Notes: a model not told the origin generated them from the letters alone. DNA of 24,731 nt from an uncultured Clostridia bacterium (GCA_944392525.1 CALXXB010000017.1:1-24731), one strand, 5' to 3'. Positions 6,677-14,395 are shown, counted from the first letter of the stretch. Numbers and translations: made by a program.

Positions 6677-7048
6677 ATGGAAAACGAATATAAATTGCTA
6701 ATTAATTTAAGTGGTGAAATGCAAAAAATATATGAGAAAAGCTATAAAGAAGAAAAATATGATTTATTAGTAAATGAAGATGGAATTATTATAGCTAAAA
6801 AGAATAATGATGATAGTATAAATTTAGAGCATGAAGAATTAGTAATAAGAACCGTAAGTAGTATGGCAAAAAAATATACTCAAGTAGGTTTTTTGTATAT
6901 AGACTTAACAAAAGTTATTAATTCTATATTAAAAAAATTAAAAGATGACGGAAAACTAAGGATAGCGGATAAGAGAATAACTTGGCCTATAAGGCAAGAA
7001 ATTACAAAGACAATTGTTGATAAAAGCAAAAAAGCTTCATTTGACTAA
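6677..7048 (+). CDS. Unrecognised 123-aa protein at the end of the Thg1-like cassette
   Basis: I do not recognise the family. ATG 6677 follows ATAGGAG, 24 bases after the previous stop. Residues 1-40 look like beta strands (LLVNEDGIIIAKK) and residues 50-123 like helices with basic character (KLRIADKRITWPIRQEITKTIVDKSKKA), so nucleic-acid binding is possible but unproven. No membrane segment is present. Its last codons contain the -35 box of the following dapD promoter, so the cassette ends here with no visible terminator and may read through into dapD. Confidence 0.7.
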   Translation: MENEYKLLINLSGEMQKIYEKSYKEEKYDLLVNEDGIIIAKKNNDDSINLEHEELVIRTVSSMAKKYTQVGFLYIDLTKVINSILKKLKDDGKLRIADKRITWPIRQEITKTIVDKSKKASFD

Positions 7049-7069
7049 GAGTATCTTAAATGCTATAAT
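7041..7069 (+). promoter_or_regulatory. Sigma-A-type promoter of the dapD operon
   Basis: TTGACT (7041-7046), a 17-base spacer and TATAAT (7064-7069), very close to consensus. The -35 box overlaps the final codons of the preceding gene. Transcription should start at about 7076, some 30 bases before dapD. Confidence 0.85.
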
Positions 7070-7107
7070 GCAGGCAGAAGTAAAATGAATTTTTAGGAGA
7101 TGATATT

Positions 7108-7899
7108 ATGGAAAAATATCTTGAAATGTTAAAAAAGGAAGATTTAACTCGCGAAGAATTTATGCCAGTATGGAAAGAATTTAAAGAAGATTTGAATAAA
7201 GGAAATGTAAGAGTAGCTGAAAAAGTAGATGGAGAATGGGTAGTAAATAAATGGGTAAAGCAATTTATATTACTAGGATTTAAATATGGAGAAGTAATAA
7301 AATTTGAAGATGGAACTATAGATAAAGATACTATGGGAGAAAGAAAAGTAACTATAGAAGAAAAAGTAAGAGTAGTATCTCCAACAGTATCAATAAGAGA
7401 TGGTGTATTTATAGGAAAAGGTGTTACTTTCATGCCACCTTGTTATACAAATATAGGGGCTTATATTGATGAAGGTTCAATGGTAGATTCTTTAGCATTA
7501 GTAGGTTCATGTGCACAAATAGGAAAAAATGTGCATTTAGGAGCAGGAGTAATAATAGGTGGAGTGTTAGAACCAGTAGGTGCATATCCGGTAATTATTG
7601 AGGATAATGTATTTGTTGGAGCAGGTTCTCAAATAACAGAAGGAACAATAGTAAAAGAAGGAGCTGTAATAGGAGCAGGAGTAACAATTACAGGAAGTAC
7701 TCCAGTTTATGATAATGTAAATGGAAATATAATTACTCCAAATGAAAATGGTCAAATAGTAATTCCAAAAGATGCAGTTGTAATACCAGGAACTAGAGAT
7801 GTTAAGTCTAAATTAGAAGGAGTAACTTTATCAAAATCAGTTCCAATAATTATAAAATATGGAAGTAAAGTAGTTTTAGAAGATTTATTAAGACCGTAA
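7108..7899 (+). CDS. dapD: Tetrahydrodipicolinate N-succinyltransferase (DapD type)
   Basis: Predicted 263 aa. ATG 7108 follows TAGGAGATGAT. It acylates tetrahydrodipicolinate, committing it to diaminopimelate and lysine synthesis. The N-terminal third is helical (residues 1-85). Then a left-handed beta-helix of hexapeptide repeats runs to about 230, including the DapD signatures FMPPCYTNIGAYIDEGSMVD, ALVGSCAQIGKNVHLGAG and GGVLEPVGAYPVIIEDN. The motif set is DapD-like rather than DapH-like (acetyltransferase), although the acyl donor cannot be proved from sequence. It is the first gene of an operon with an aminotransferase and an M20 deacylase. Coexistence with a DapL-type aminotransferase is unusual because that enzyme normally makes acylation unnecessary. 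Confidence 0.9.
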   Translation: MEKYLEMLKKEDLTREEFMPVWKEFKEDLNKGNVRVAEKVDGEWVVNKWVKQFILLGFKYGEVIKFEDGTIDKDTMGERKVTIEEKVRVVSPTVSIRDGVFIGKGVTFMPPCYTNIGAYIDEGSMVDSLALVGSCAQIGKNVHLGAGVIIGGVLEPVGAYPVIIEDNVFVGAGSQITEGTIVKEGAVIGAGVTITGSTPVYDNVNGNIITPNENGQIVIPKDAVVIPGTRDVKSKLEGVTLSKSVPIIIKYGSKVVLEDLLRP

Positions 7900-7905
7900 A
7901 TAGTT

Positions 7906-7936
7906 ATATCGCATAAGGCTTCTTATGCGATATTTT
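7906..7936 (+). terminator. Strong hairpin between dapD and the aminotransferase gene, weak terminator
   Basis: ATATCGCATAAG (7906-7917) pairs perfectly with CTTATGCGATAT (7922-7933), a 12-bp stem with loop GCTT. Only a short TTT follows before the RBS AAAGGAAG, so it probably attenuates or protects mRNA rather than stopping transcription fully. It may set the ratio of DapD to the downstream enzymes. Confidence 0.5.
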
Positions 7937-7953
7937 GAAAGGAAGAGAAAATA

Positions 7954-9159
7954 ATGGCAAATGTAAATGAGAACTTTTTAAATTTAAAAAATGATTATTT
8001 ATTTTCTACTATAACAGAAAAAAGAAATGAATATGAGAAAAATAATCCAGATAAAAAAGTTATAAGTTTAGGTATAGGAGATGTATCTTTACCACTTGCA
8101 CCAGTGGTAATAGAAGCAATGCATAAAGCTGTAGATGAAATGTCTAAAAAGGAAACTTTTAGAGGCTATGGAATTGTTCAAGGATATGATTTCTTAATTG
8201 AAAGAATTTTAGATGTTGAATATAAGAAAAGAGGAGTTTCTTTAGATAAAGATGAAGTGTTTATTGCAGCAGGAAGTAAAGGGGATTTAGCAGGAATAGC
8301 AGAATTGTTATCAGAAGATAATAAAGTAGCCTTAATGGACCCAGTATATCCAGCATATAGAGATACAAATATAATGCTTGGAAGAAATAATATACTTTAT
8401 TTAAAGGGGACAGAAGAAAATAATTTTATCCCTGAAATTCCAAAAGAACATGTTGATATAATTTATCTTTGTTCTCCTAATAATCCAACAGGAACCGTAT
8501 TAAATAGAAAACAACTAGAGGAATGGGTTAAATATGCTAAAGAAAATAAATCTATAATATTTTATGATTCTGTTTATGAAATATTTATTGAAGATGAAAG
8601 TATTCCTCATAGTATTTATGAAATAGAAGGGGCAAAAGATGTGGCAGTAGAATTTAGAAGTTATTCAAAGCTTGCAGGTTTTACAGGTGTTAGATGTTCT
8701 TTTGCAGTTGTACCTAAAAATTTAAAAGCGTATAGAAAAGATGGAGAGAAAATAGGATTAAATACTTTATGGAGGAGAAGACAAAGTACTAAATTTGGAG
8801 CAGCTTCATATATTACTCAAAGAGCAGCAGAAGCGGTATATACAGAAGAGGGGCAAAAACAAATTAGAGAAAATATTAAGTATTATAAAGAAAATGCAAA
8901 ATATATAAAAGATGAATTAAAAAAAGTTGGATTTACTGTATATGGAGGAGAGAGTTCACCATATATCTGGCTTAAGACACCAGATGAAATGAAATCTTGG
9001 GAGTTCTTTGATAAATTGTTAAACGAAGCAGCGGTTGTTGGAACACCAGGTGTTGGCTTTGGAGAGTGTGGAGAAGGATTTTTTAGATTAACTGCATTTT
9101 CAAGTAAGGAAGATACCAAAGAAGCAGTAGATAGAATAATTAAATTATTTACTAAATAA
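7954..9159 (+). CDS. dapL: LL-diaminopimelate aminotransferase family (DapL-type), PLP-dependent
   Basis: Predicted 401 aa, start ATG 7954 after GAAAGGAAG. It is a fold-type I class I/II aminotransferase. The N terminus (ISLGIGDVSLPLAPVVIEAM), the SPNNPTGT motif, YDSVYEIF and the PLP-lysine motif SYSKLAGFTGVR all match the LL-DAP aminotransferase family, which makes LL-diaminopimelate directly from tetrahydrodipicolinate and glutamate. Because dapD lies before it and a deacylase after it, it may instead work on the acylated keto-intermediate, as DapC or PatA would. Sequence family: confident. Exact substrate: uncertain. Confidence 0.85.
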   Translation: MANVNENFLNLKNDYLFSTITEKRNEYEKNNPDKKVISLGIGDVSLPLAPVVIEAMHKAVDEMSKKETFRGYGIVQGYDFLIERILDVEYKKRGVSLDKDEVFIAAGSKGDLAGIAELLSEDNKVALMDPVYPAYRDTNIMLGRNNILYLKGTEENNFIPEIPKEHVDIIYLCSPNNPTGTVLNRKQLEEWVKYAKENKSIIFYDSVYEIFIEDESIPHSIYEIEGAKDVAVEFRSYSKLAGFTGVRCSFAVVPKNLKAYRKDGEKIGLNTLWRRRQSTKFGAASYITQRAAEAVYTEEGQKQIRENIKYYKENAKYIKDELKKVGFTVYGGESSPYIWLKTPDEMKSWEFFDKLLNEAAVVGTPGVGFGECGEGFFRLTAFSSKEDTKEAVDRIIKLFTK

Positions 9160-9181
9160 AATATTTGAAAGGTAGATTTGA

Positions 9182-10312
9182 ATGAATATTGAACAAGAAG
9201 TATTAAATTTAAAATCACAGATGAAAAAAGATAAAGATTATTTATGGAATCATCCAGAAAAAGGATTATGTGAGCTTAAGACTTCTAGCTATATAAAAAG
9301 TAGATTGGAAGAAATAGGATATCAAGATATAAATACAGATATATATGCAACAGGAATTATTGCAACATTAAAGGGAAAAGAAGATGGACCTTGTATTTTG
9401 TTTAGAAGTGATATGGACGCTGTTGTAATGGATGAAACAGGAAGAACGAAACATACATGTGGTCATGATGCGCATATGACTATTTTACTTTCACTTGCTA
9501 AAATCTTAATGGATAATAAAGATAAAATAAAAGGAACTGTAAAACTACTTTTTCAACCTGATGAAGAAGGAGATGCAGGTGCTAAGTTTATGGTAGAAAA
9601 TGGAGCATTAGAAAATCCAAAAGTTGATAAAGCATTTGCAATACATGTATGGAGTGAATTTAAAGAAGACGAAATAGCTATAAAACCAGGAACTGTTATG
9701 GCTTCATCAGATCCTTATGATATCATTGTATATGGCAAAGGTGGTCATGCAGCAATGCCTGAAAAATGTATAGATACAATATATATTGCAAATAAAATAG
9801 GAATAGCTTTAAAAGAAATGGCGAGATTAGATGTAGAAGCTGAAGAAAAAGCAATAATTGGAGCAACTGCAATCAGTGGAGGAAAAACAAATAATGTAAT
9901 CCCAGATGTTGTACATATGAAAGGAATATGTAGAACGAATAATAATGAAGTAAGAAAAGAAATGAAAAATAAAATTGTAGAAACAGTAGAAGGTATTGCA
10001 AAAGAAATGGGCGGAAGAGCAGAAGTTAAATTTTTAGTAGAATACCCTGTAACAGTTAATTCTAAAGAAGAGGCAGAAGTTGTACAAGAAATAGCAAGAA
10101 AAGTAGTAAATAATGTTGTGACTGATTATCAAACAACAACATCAGAAGATTTTTCATATTACTTAGAAAAAGTGCCAGGATGTATGATTTTTGTAGGATG
10201 TAGGAAGGATAAATTTTATCCACAACATAATGAGAATTTTACAGTTGGAGAAAATCCAATATTAATTGGAACTCAAATGTTTTATGAGATAGCAAAGAAA
10301 TATTTGATGTAA
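9182..10312 (+). CDS. M20D-family amidohydrolase, probable N-acyl-diaminopimelate deacylase
   Basis: Predicted 376 aa, ATG 9182 after AAAGGTAGA. It is a metallopeptidase-like amidohydrolase of the M20D (HipO/deacetylase) type. Seen: FRSDMDAV, the metal ligands in HTCGHDAHM, the catalytic acid pair in FQPDEEGDAG, the dimerisation-domain GKGGHAAMPE, and a late PQHNENF motif supplying a ligand. It follows dapD and the aminotransferase in one operon, so removing the acyl group from N-acyl-LL-diaminopimelate is the likely job. The M20D class is more often the acetyl- than the succinyl-specific deacylase (DapE belongs to another M20 branch), so acyl choice in this pathway is mixed. Other options are aminoacylase or amidohydrolase activity. 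Confidence 0.82.
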   Translation: MNIEQEVLNLKSQMKKDKDYLWNHPEKGLCELKTSSYIKSRLEEIGYQDINTDIYATGIIATLKGKEDGPCILFRSDMDAVVMDETGRTKHTCGHDAHMTILLSLAKILMDNKDKIKGTVKLLFQPDEEGDAGAKFMVENGALENPKVDKAFAIHVWSEFKEDEIAIKPGTVMASSDPYDIIVYGKGGHAAMPEKCIDTIYIANKIGIALKEMARLDVEAEEKAIIGATAISGGKTNNVIPDVVHMKGICRTNNNEVRKEMKNKIVETVEGIAKEMGGRAEVKFLVEYPVTVNSKEEAEVVQEIARKVVNNVVTDYQTTTSEDFSYYLEKVPGCMIFVGCRKDKFYPQHNENFTVGENPILIGTQMFYEIAKKYLM

Positions 10313-10342
10313 AACAATTTTATTTTAAAAGGTGATTAGTGT

Positions 10343-10873
10343 ATGAAAAAGGTATATATAATAGTGATTTCAACAATAATTTTAATTTTAATAATTTGTG
10401 GTATTGAATTTTTGATAAATAATAAAAATCAAGAGAAACAAAATGTAACAAATGCTAACAACAATGTATTTGTAAATGAAAATTCGATAAATAATTCTTC
10501 AAATTATACAGTGAATCAAGGTGATGTTAATACAAGAAGTGTTGATAATGTAACAATGAGTATTAAAGAAGGAACTTTAACAAAAACTTCAGCAACTGTA
10601 GTGATAGAGGATAAAAATGATGAAAAATATAATTATAGTAGCTGGTTTAGGATAGATAAGAAAGAAAATCAAGAGTGGAAAGAAGTAAAGGCAATTAATG
10701 AAGAATATGCTTTTACTGATCTTGCATATATTCCTGATGAAGATGGAAGAATAGAGATGAATACTGATTGGGGAAATTTATATGGAGAATTAGAGACAGG
10801 AGAATACAGATTAGTAAAAGAAGTATATGATAATGGGAAAAAATATATATACGCAGAGTTCACAATCGAATAA
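10343..10873 (+). CDS. Membrane-anchored protein with bacterial Ig-like (Big_14-like) domain
   Basis: Predicted 176 aa; ATG 10343 after AAAAGGTGAT. Residues 4-26 form an N-terminal membrane helix. There is a cysteine but no good lipobox, so it is probably a membrane anchor rather than a lipoprotein. An Asn-rich linker (about 28-60) follows, then a beta-rich domain from about 65 to the end. The end (WGNLYGELETGEYRLVKEVY, then YAEFTIE) resembles the Ig-like domain found in many Clostridia surface proteins. The domain lies outside the cell; the partner is unknown. It follows the DAP genes on the same strand and is closed by a clear terminator, so it may share their transcript. Confidence 0.72.
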   Translation: MKKVYIIVISTIILILIICGIEFLINNKNQEKQNVTNANNNVFVNENSINNSSNYTVNQGDVNTRSVDNVTMSIKEGTLTKTSATVVIEDKNDEKYNYSSWFRIDKKENQEWKEVKAINEEYAFTDLAYIPDEDGRIEMNTDWGNLYGELETGEYRLVKEVYDNGKKYIYAEFTIE

Positions 10874-10890
10874 AAGGATTGTTTTATAGT

Positions 10891-10919
10891 GCTAGTAGAA
10901 ATATCTACTAGCATTATTT
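10891..10919 (+). terminator. Intrinsic terminator after the DAP operon
   Basis: GCTAGTAGA (10891-10899), loop AATA, TCTACTAGC (10904-10912), a perfect 9-bp stem followed by ATTATTTTTAG. It lies 18 bases after the stop codon of the Ig-like protein gene. Confidence 0.85.
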
Positions 10920-10971
10920 TTAGAAAAGGAAGATTATTCTATTAAGTTTTATAGGAAAAGTAAAAAAATTA

Positions 10972-10980
10972 TGTTATAAT
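10972..10980 (+). promoter_or_regulatory. Extended -10 promoter of nadD
   Basis: TGTTATAAT (10972-10980) is an extended -10 element (TGn then TATAAT). No good -35 box is visible 17 bases upstream, which the extended element can compensate. Transcription would start near 10987, about 30 bases before nadD. Confidence 0.6.
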
Positions 10981-11018
10981 ATTAAAAATTTATTTTAAAC
11001 TTTAAAATGGAGTAATTT

Positions 11019-11630
11019 ATGGAAAAGAAAAAGATAATTATATTTGGAGGATGTTTTAACCCACCTCTTAATTCACATTTTTCACTTGCTGAGCAAATTG
11101 TTAGTGAATATGAAGATGTAGAGAAAGTAATATTTGTACCAGTAAATAGTAAATATGAAAAGGCTGATTTAATTGGTAATGAAGATAGATATCAAATGTT
11201 AAAAAGAGTATGTGATAAAAATAAAAAGTTTGAGGTATCAAGAATTGAAATAGAGAGTGAAAGACCATTATACACAGTTGAAACTCTAGAAAGATTACAA
11301 AATGAGTATTTTGATTTTGATATTGCGTTTGCAACTGGAAGTGATAACTTGAAAATGTTAAGTACTTGGAAGAAAGCAGATGAATTGGTTAAAAATTTTA
11401 AGGTTTTTGTACTAGAAAGAGATAAAGACAATGTAGATGAAATTATAGAAAATGATGAGTTTTTAAGAAGAAATAAAGAATCATTTATTAAAGCGAAGAA
11501 AAGTATAAGGAGCAATATGAGTTCTACTTTTGTAAGAGATAAAATAAGTAGAGGAAAAAGTATTAGGTATTTGACTCCAGATGAAGTAATATCATATATA
11601 GAAGAATATAATTTGTATAAAAATAGATGA
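11019..11630 (+). CDS. nadD: Nicotinate-nucleotide adenylyltransferase (NadD)
   Basis: Predicted 203 aa, ATG 11019. It makes nicotinic acid adenine dinucleotide from nicotinate mononucleotide and ATP. The nucleotidyltransferase fold starts with IIIFGGCFNPP, followed by LNSHF where most NadD proteins have HxGH, so the first histidine of that motif is leucine and only the second is kept. Later motifs are FVPVNSKYEKADLIGNEDRYQML, FATGSDNLKMLSTW and, near the C terminus, MSSTFVRDKISRG, the ISSTxxR signature for ATP phosphates. The directly following nadE uses its product, and the stop overlaps the nadE RBS. The function is well supported by motifs and context; the leucine is the only oddity. Confidence 0.88.
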   Translation: MEKKKIIIFGGCFNPPLNSHFSLAEQIVSEYEDVEKVIFVPVNSKYEKADLIGNEDRYQMLKRVCDKNKKFEVSRIEIESERPLYTVETLERLQNEYFDFDIAFATGSDNLKMLSTWKKADELVKNFKVFVLERDKDNVDEIIENDEFLRRNKESFIKAKKSIRSNMSSTFVRDKISRGKSIRYLTPDEVISYIEEYNLYKNR

Positions 11631-11640
11631 GGTGATGAAT

Positions 11641-12408
11641 ATGTTAGAAAGAGAAAAACTTTTGTTAGAAGCAGAAAATGCAATTAAATGGATAAAAGAT
11701 TATGTAGAAAAAGTAGGAGCAAAAGGATTAGTAGTTGGTGATAGTGGTGGAAAAGACTCAGCAACAGTAATTGCAATGGCTGTGAAAGCTATAGGAAAAG
11801 AAAAGGTTATAGCAGTATCAATGCCTTGTCATTCTATTAGTGGTGATTTTGATGATGCTAAGTTAGTTGCAGATACTTTTGGAGTAAAGTTTTTAAAAGT
11901 AGATTTAAGTAAAACTTATGACAAAATGGAAGAGGAGATAGAAAATTCATTAGATGAAAAATTATCTAATGAAGCATGTATAAATATAAAACCAAGATTG
12001 AGAATGACTACTTTATATGGAATTGCACAGAGTTTGGGGTATTTAGTAATAGGAACAGGAAATCTTTGTGAAGCAATGGTAGGATATACAACCAAATGGG
12101 GAGATAATAGTTCAGATTTAAATCCAATAGGGAATTTTACAGTTGATGAAGTTTTAGAAATAGGAAGAAGTTTAGGTGTACCAAGTAAGATATTAGATAA
12201 AGCACCAAATGATGGATTAGGCGGAAAAACAGATGAAGAAAAAATGGGAATAAAGTATAGACAAATTGCGGAAATGATAGAAAAAGGGAATACAGAAGAA
12301 CATGCTAAAGAAGAAATTATAAAAAGATATAGAAGTTCAAAACATAAAAGAGAGTTAGTTCCTGTTTATAAATTTGAGAGAAAAAATTATTTGAAAGAAG
12401 AGTGTTAG
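11641..12408 (+). CDS. nadE: NAD synthetase, ammonia-dependent (NadE)
   Basis: Predicted 255 aa. ATG 11641 is chosen because GAGGTGAT (11629-11636) sits before it; alternative starts at 11632 and 11635 overlap the RBS. The enzyme converts nicotinic acid adenine dinucleotide to NAD with ATP and ammonia. Seen: the PP-loop DSGGKDSA, NIKPRLRMTTLYGIAQSLGY, the GTGNLCEAMVGY segment, WGDNSSDLNPIG, and the C-terminal SSKHKRELV loop. There is no glutaminase domain, so the length fits the ammonia-dependent class. It is translationally coupled to nadD in a NAD-synthesis pair. Confidence 0.95.
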   Translation: MLEREKLLLEAENAIKWIKDYVEKVGAKGLVVGDSGGKDSATVIAMAVKAIGKEKVIAVSMPCHSISGDFDDAKLVADTFGVKFLKVDLSKTYDKMEEEIENSLDEKLSNEACINIKPRLRMTTLYGIAQSLGYLVIGTGNLCEAMVGYTTKWGDNSSDLNPIGNFTVDEVLEIGRSLGVPSKILDKAPNDGLGGKTDEEKMGIKYRQIAEMIEKGNTEEHAKEEIIKRYRSSKHKRELVPVYKFERKNYLKEEC

Positions 12409-12411
12409 TGC

Positions 12412-12891
12412 ATGGAATATAGAATAAGAGAAATAGAAAAAAGAGATAATAAGCAAGTAGAAAATGTAATAAGAACATGTTTAATAGAATTTGGAGGAAA
12501 TCATGAAGGCTTAGCTTGGAGCGACCCGGATTTAGGAAGATTTTCAGAAGTATATAATAAAGAAGGTTATAAGTATTGGGTAGTAGAAGATGAAGAAGGA
12601 AATATTGTGGGTGGTTGTGGAATAGGTAAGTTAGAAGGAACTGATGATGTTTGTGAACTTCAAAAAATGTATTGCTTAGAAAGTGCAAGAGGAACAGGAA
12701 TATCACATAAATTAATGGATTTGGCTCTAGATTATGCTAAAAAATATTATAAAAGATGCTATATAGAAACATTAAGTAATATGATAGCAGCAAATAAATT
12801 TTATAAAAAATATGGATTTGAAAGTTTGGCAGAGCCATTAGTAAAAACAGAACACTATGCTTGTGATGTTTGGTATGTAAAAGATTTATAA
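12412..12891 (+). CDS. GNAT-family N-acetyltransferase
   Basis: Predicted 159 aa, ATG 12412, only 3 bases after the nadE stop, so translation is probably coupled. The GNAT fold is visible: an N-terminal strand-helix (YRIREIEKRDNKQVENVI), central strands with NIVGGCGIGKL, the acetyl-CoA pyrophosphate loop in SARGTGISHKLM (about residues 87-98) and the C-terminal ANKFYKKYGF. It would transfer an acetyl group from acetyl-CoA to an unknown amine: a small molecule, a peptide or a protein N terminus. Its position after nadD-nadE does not define the substrate. Confidence 0.88.
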   Translation: MEYRIREIEKRDNKQVENVIRTCLIEFGGNHEGLAWSDPDLGRFSEVYNKEGYKYWVVEDEEGNIVGGCGIGKLEGTDDVCELQKMYCLESARGTGISHKLMDLALDYAKKYYKRCYIETLSNMIAANKFYKKYGFESLAEPLVKTEHYACDVWYVKDL

Positions 12892-12905
12892 AGGGGAGAA
12901 GGCAC

Positions 12906-13784
12906 TTGAAAAGATTAGAAGTATTTGGAAGAAATAAGAAAGCGACGGCAACAGTATATTTTGTATTAAGGTTTTTAGTGATAGTAACAATGGTTTTACA
13001 ATTTATAGAAGGTAATTATGAAAATGTTTTTATGTGTGCTTTGACATTAGTATTATTTCTGATACCTATTATTATAGAAAGAAAATTAAATATAAAATTA
13101 CCTAATACTTTAGAAATAATAATATTTTTATTCATATTTTCAGCAGAGATATTAGGAGAAGTTCAAAACTTTTATGGAACATTTAAATATTGGGATACTA
13201 TTTTACACACTATAAATGGTTTCTTATGTGCTGCGATAGGATTTTCTATGATAGATATATTAAATAGAAGTACTAAATTTCATAAAATGTTAACGCCAGC
13301 TTTTGTTGCTTTAGTTGCTTTTTGCTTTTCTATGACAGTTGGAGTACTTTGGGAATTTATAGAATATGGTATGGATAAAACTTTTAATACTGATATGCAA
13401 AAAGATAGAATTTTAACTACAGTTTCATCTACATTGTTAAATAAAGAAGGTAAAAATCAAGAAGAAGTTATAAAAGATATTGAAAAAACAATAATTTATG
13501 GAAATTTAAATGGAGAAGAAAGTGCTATTACAATTGATGGTGGATATCTAGATATTGGTATAAATGATACTATGAAAGACTTAATTGTAAATTTTATAGG
13601 AGCTGTAGTATTTTCAATACTAGGACTTTTATATATTAAAAATAGAGATGAATATAGATTTGCAGAAGAGTTTATGCCAGTGGTAAAAACAGAGGAAGAA
13701 ATAGAAGAAACTAGAAAAGAATTAGAAAGATTGGAAAAAGTGTTAGAAAAGAAGAAAGAAAAAAAGGAAAGAAATAAGAAATAG
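12906..13784 (+). CDS. Six-helix membrane protein, DUF2238-like
   Basis: Predicted 292 aa. The start is taken as TTG 12906, preceded by AAGGGGAGAAGG just after the previous stop; the upstream in-frame GTG 12870 lies inside the GNAT gene and lacks an RBS. About six membrane helices are visible: four before residue 125, one ending VGVLWEFIEYGMD, and one near 245. The motifs WDTILHTINGFLCAAIGF and LWEFIEYG resemble DUF2238 (YjdF-like) membrane proteins, whose function is unknown. A soluble loop of about 70 residues lies between the last two helices, and the last 45 residues are a basic-acidic coiled coil in the cytoplasm. It ends the nadD transcript. Confidence 0.72.
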   Translation: MKRLEVFGRNKKATATVYFVLRFLVIVTMVLQFIEGNYENVFMCALTLVLFLIPIIIERKLNIKLPNTLEIIIFLFIFSAEILGEVQNFYGTFKYWDTILHTINGFLCAAIGFSMIDILNRSTKFHKMLTPAFVALVAFCFSMTVGVLWEFIEYGMDKTFNTDMQKDRILTTVSSTLLNKEGKNQEEVIKDIEKTIIYGNLNGEESAITIDGGYLDIGINDTMKDLIVNFIGAVVFSILGLLYIKNRDEYRFAEEFMPVVKTEEEIEETRKELERLEKVLEKKKEKKERNKK

Positions 13785-13820
13785 TTAAATCTTTTTTCAG
13801 ATAAAAACATAGGTCAAACA

Positions 13821-13849
13821 TTGAAAAATACAAATATTTTTGTTATAAT
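13821..13849 (+). promoter_or_regulatory. Sigma-A-type promoter of the 13895 gene
   Basis: TTGAAA (13821-13826), a 17-base spacer and TATAAT (13844-13849), with TG one base upstream of the -10. The same TTGAAA-N17-TATAAT architecture recurs at 21545-21573 before another compositionally unusual gene. A short hairpin TAGAG/CTCTA (13860-13864 with 13870-13874) lies in the 5' leader. Confidence 0.82.
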
Positions 13850-13894
13850 AGAAAAGTTGTAGAGGAAGGCTCTATTTAGTAGAAAGGGAGTTAT

Positions 13895-14395
13895 ATGCCA
13901 GATGCACAGTCGAGCAAGTCTCGGAACAAAAAGGTTCTCGAAAGAATGATGAAGGAGTATATATTACTTAATAGATTTGCAAGGATGACAGATGAAGACC
14001 TTGGAAGTTGGATTGTAATTTCAGGCGGACAGAAAAAGGATTTGACAGACATTATTGAGTTTGTTGGGGAAAAACGCCTGGCTTCAGCTTTAGGATTCCT
14101 TAATGAAAAGCAGTTAGCACACATTTTGAATAATGTAGCACTAGATCTTTTGATAGCATATGATGAGGTGGACAAAGACCAGTTCAACATAATGCCACCT
14201 TTTTTTGAAGGATTGAGTGAAGAAGGCATAGCCGAGCAAATGCGTTCGGGACTTGCATATGACGACATTGCAACAGCAATTGTAATTCTTTATAGAAGAG
14301 GGAAACTTCTCGAACTTCTCAAGGAGCATGCGCTTACTTGTGATGATGCCACAAAATTAGTTGTAGAATTTTACGCTGATATTATGGGCAATTAA
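13895..14395 (+). CDS. Unrecognised 166-aa helical protein with atypical codon use
   Basis: I do not recognise the family. ATG 13895 follows AAAGGGAG. The protein is soluble and mainly helical, starting with a basic segment (SKSRNKKVLERMMKEY) and running through repeated helical blocks ending in GRIAxQ-like turns. Patterns such as EEGIAEQMRSGLAYDDIATAIVILYRR hint at a small helical-repeat or DNA-binding-like unit, but this is weak. Its DNA is visibly richer in G and C than neighbours and uses codons such as CTC, CGC, GAC and CTG that are rare around it. It is transcribed alone, with its own promoter and a 16-bp terminator overlapping the stop codon. This suggests transfer or different selection. 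Similar composition is found in the genes at 21008-22452. Confidence 0.75.
   Translation: MPDAQSSKSRNKKVLERMMKEYILLNRFARMTDEDLGSWIVISGGQKKDLTDIIEFVGEKRLASALGFLNEKQLAHILNNVALDLLIAYDEVDKDQFNIMPPFFEGLSEEGIAEQMRSGLAYDDIATAIVILYRRGKLLELLKEHALTCDDATKLVVEFYADIMGN

Noticed and set aside
7056..7433. Antisense open frame opposite the start of dapD
   Set aside because: Shadow of dapD with Ser/Thr/Phe-rich translation and no promoter or RBS.
11192..11683. Long antisense open frame opposite nadD (163 codons)
   Set aside because: Low-complexity Leu/Ser/Phe-rich translation typical of the opposite strand of AT-rich genes; no RBS, and nadD is clearly real.
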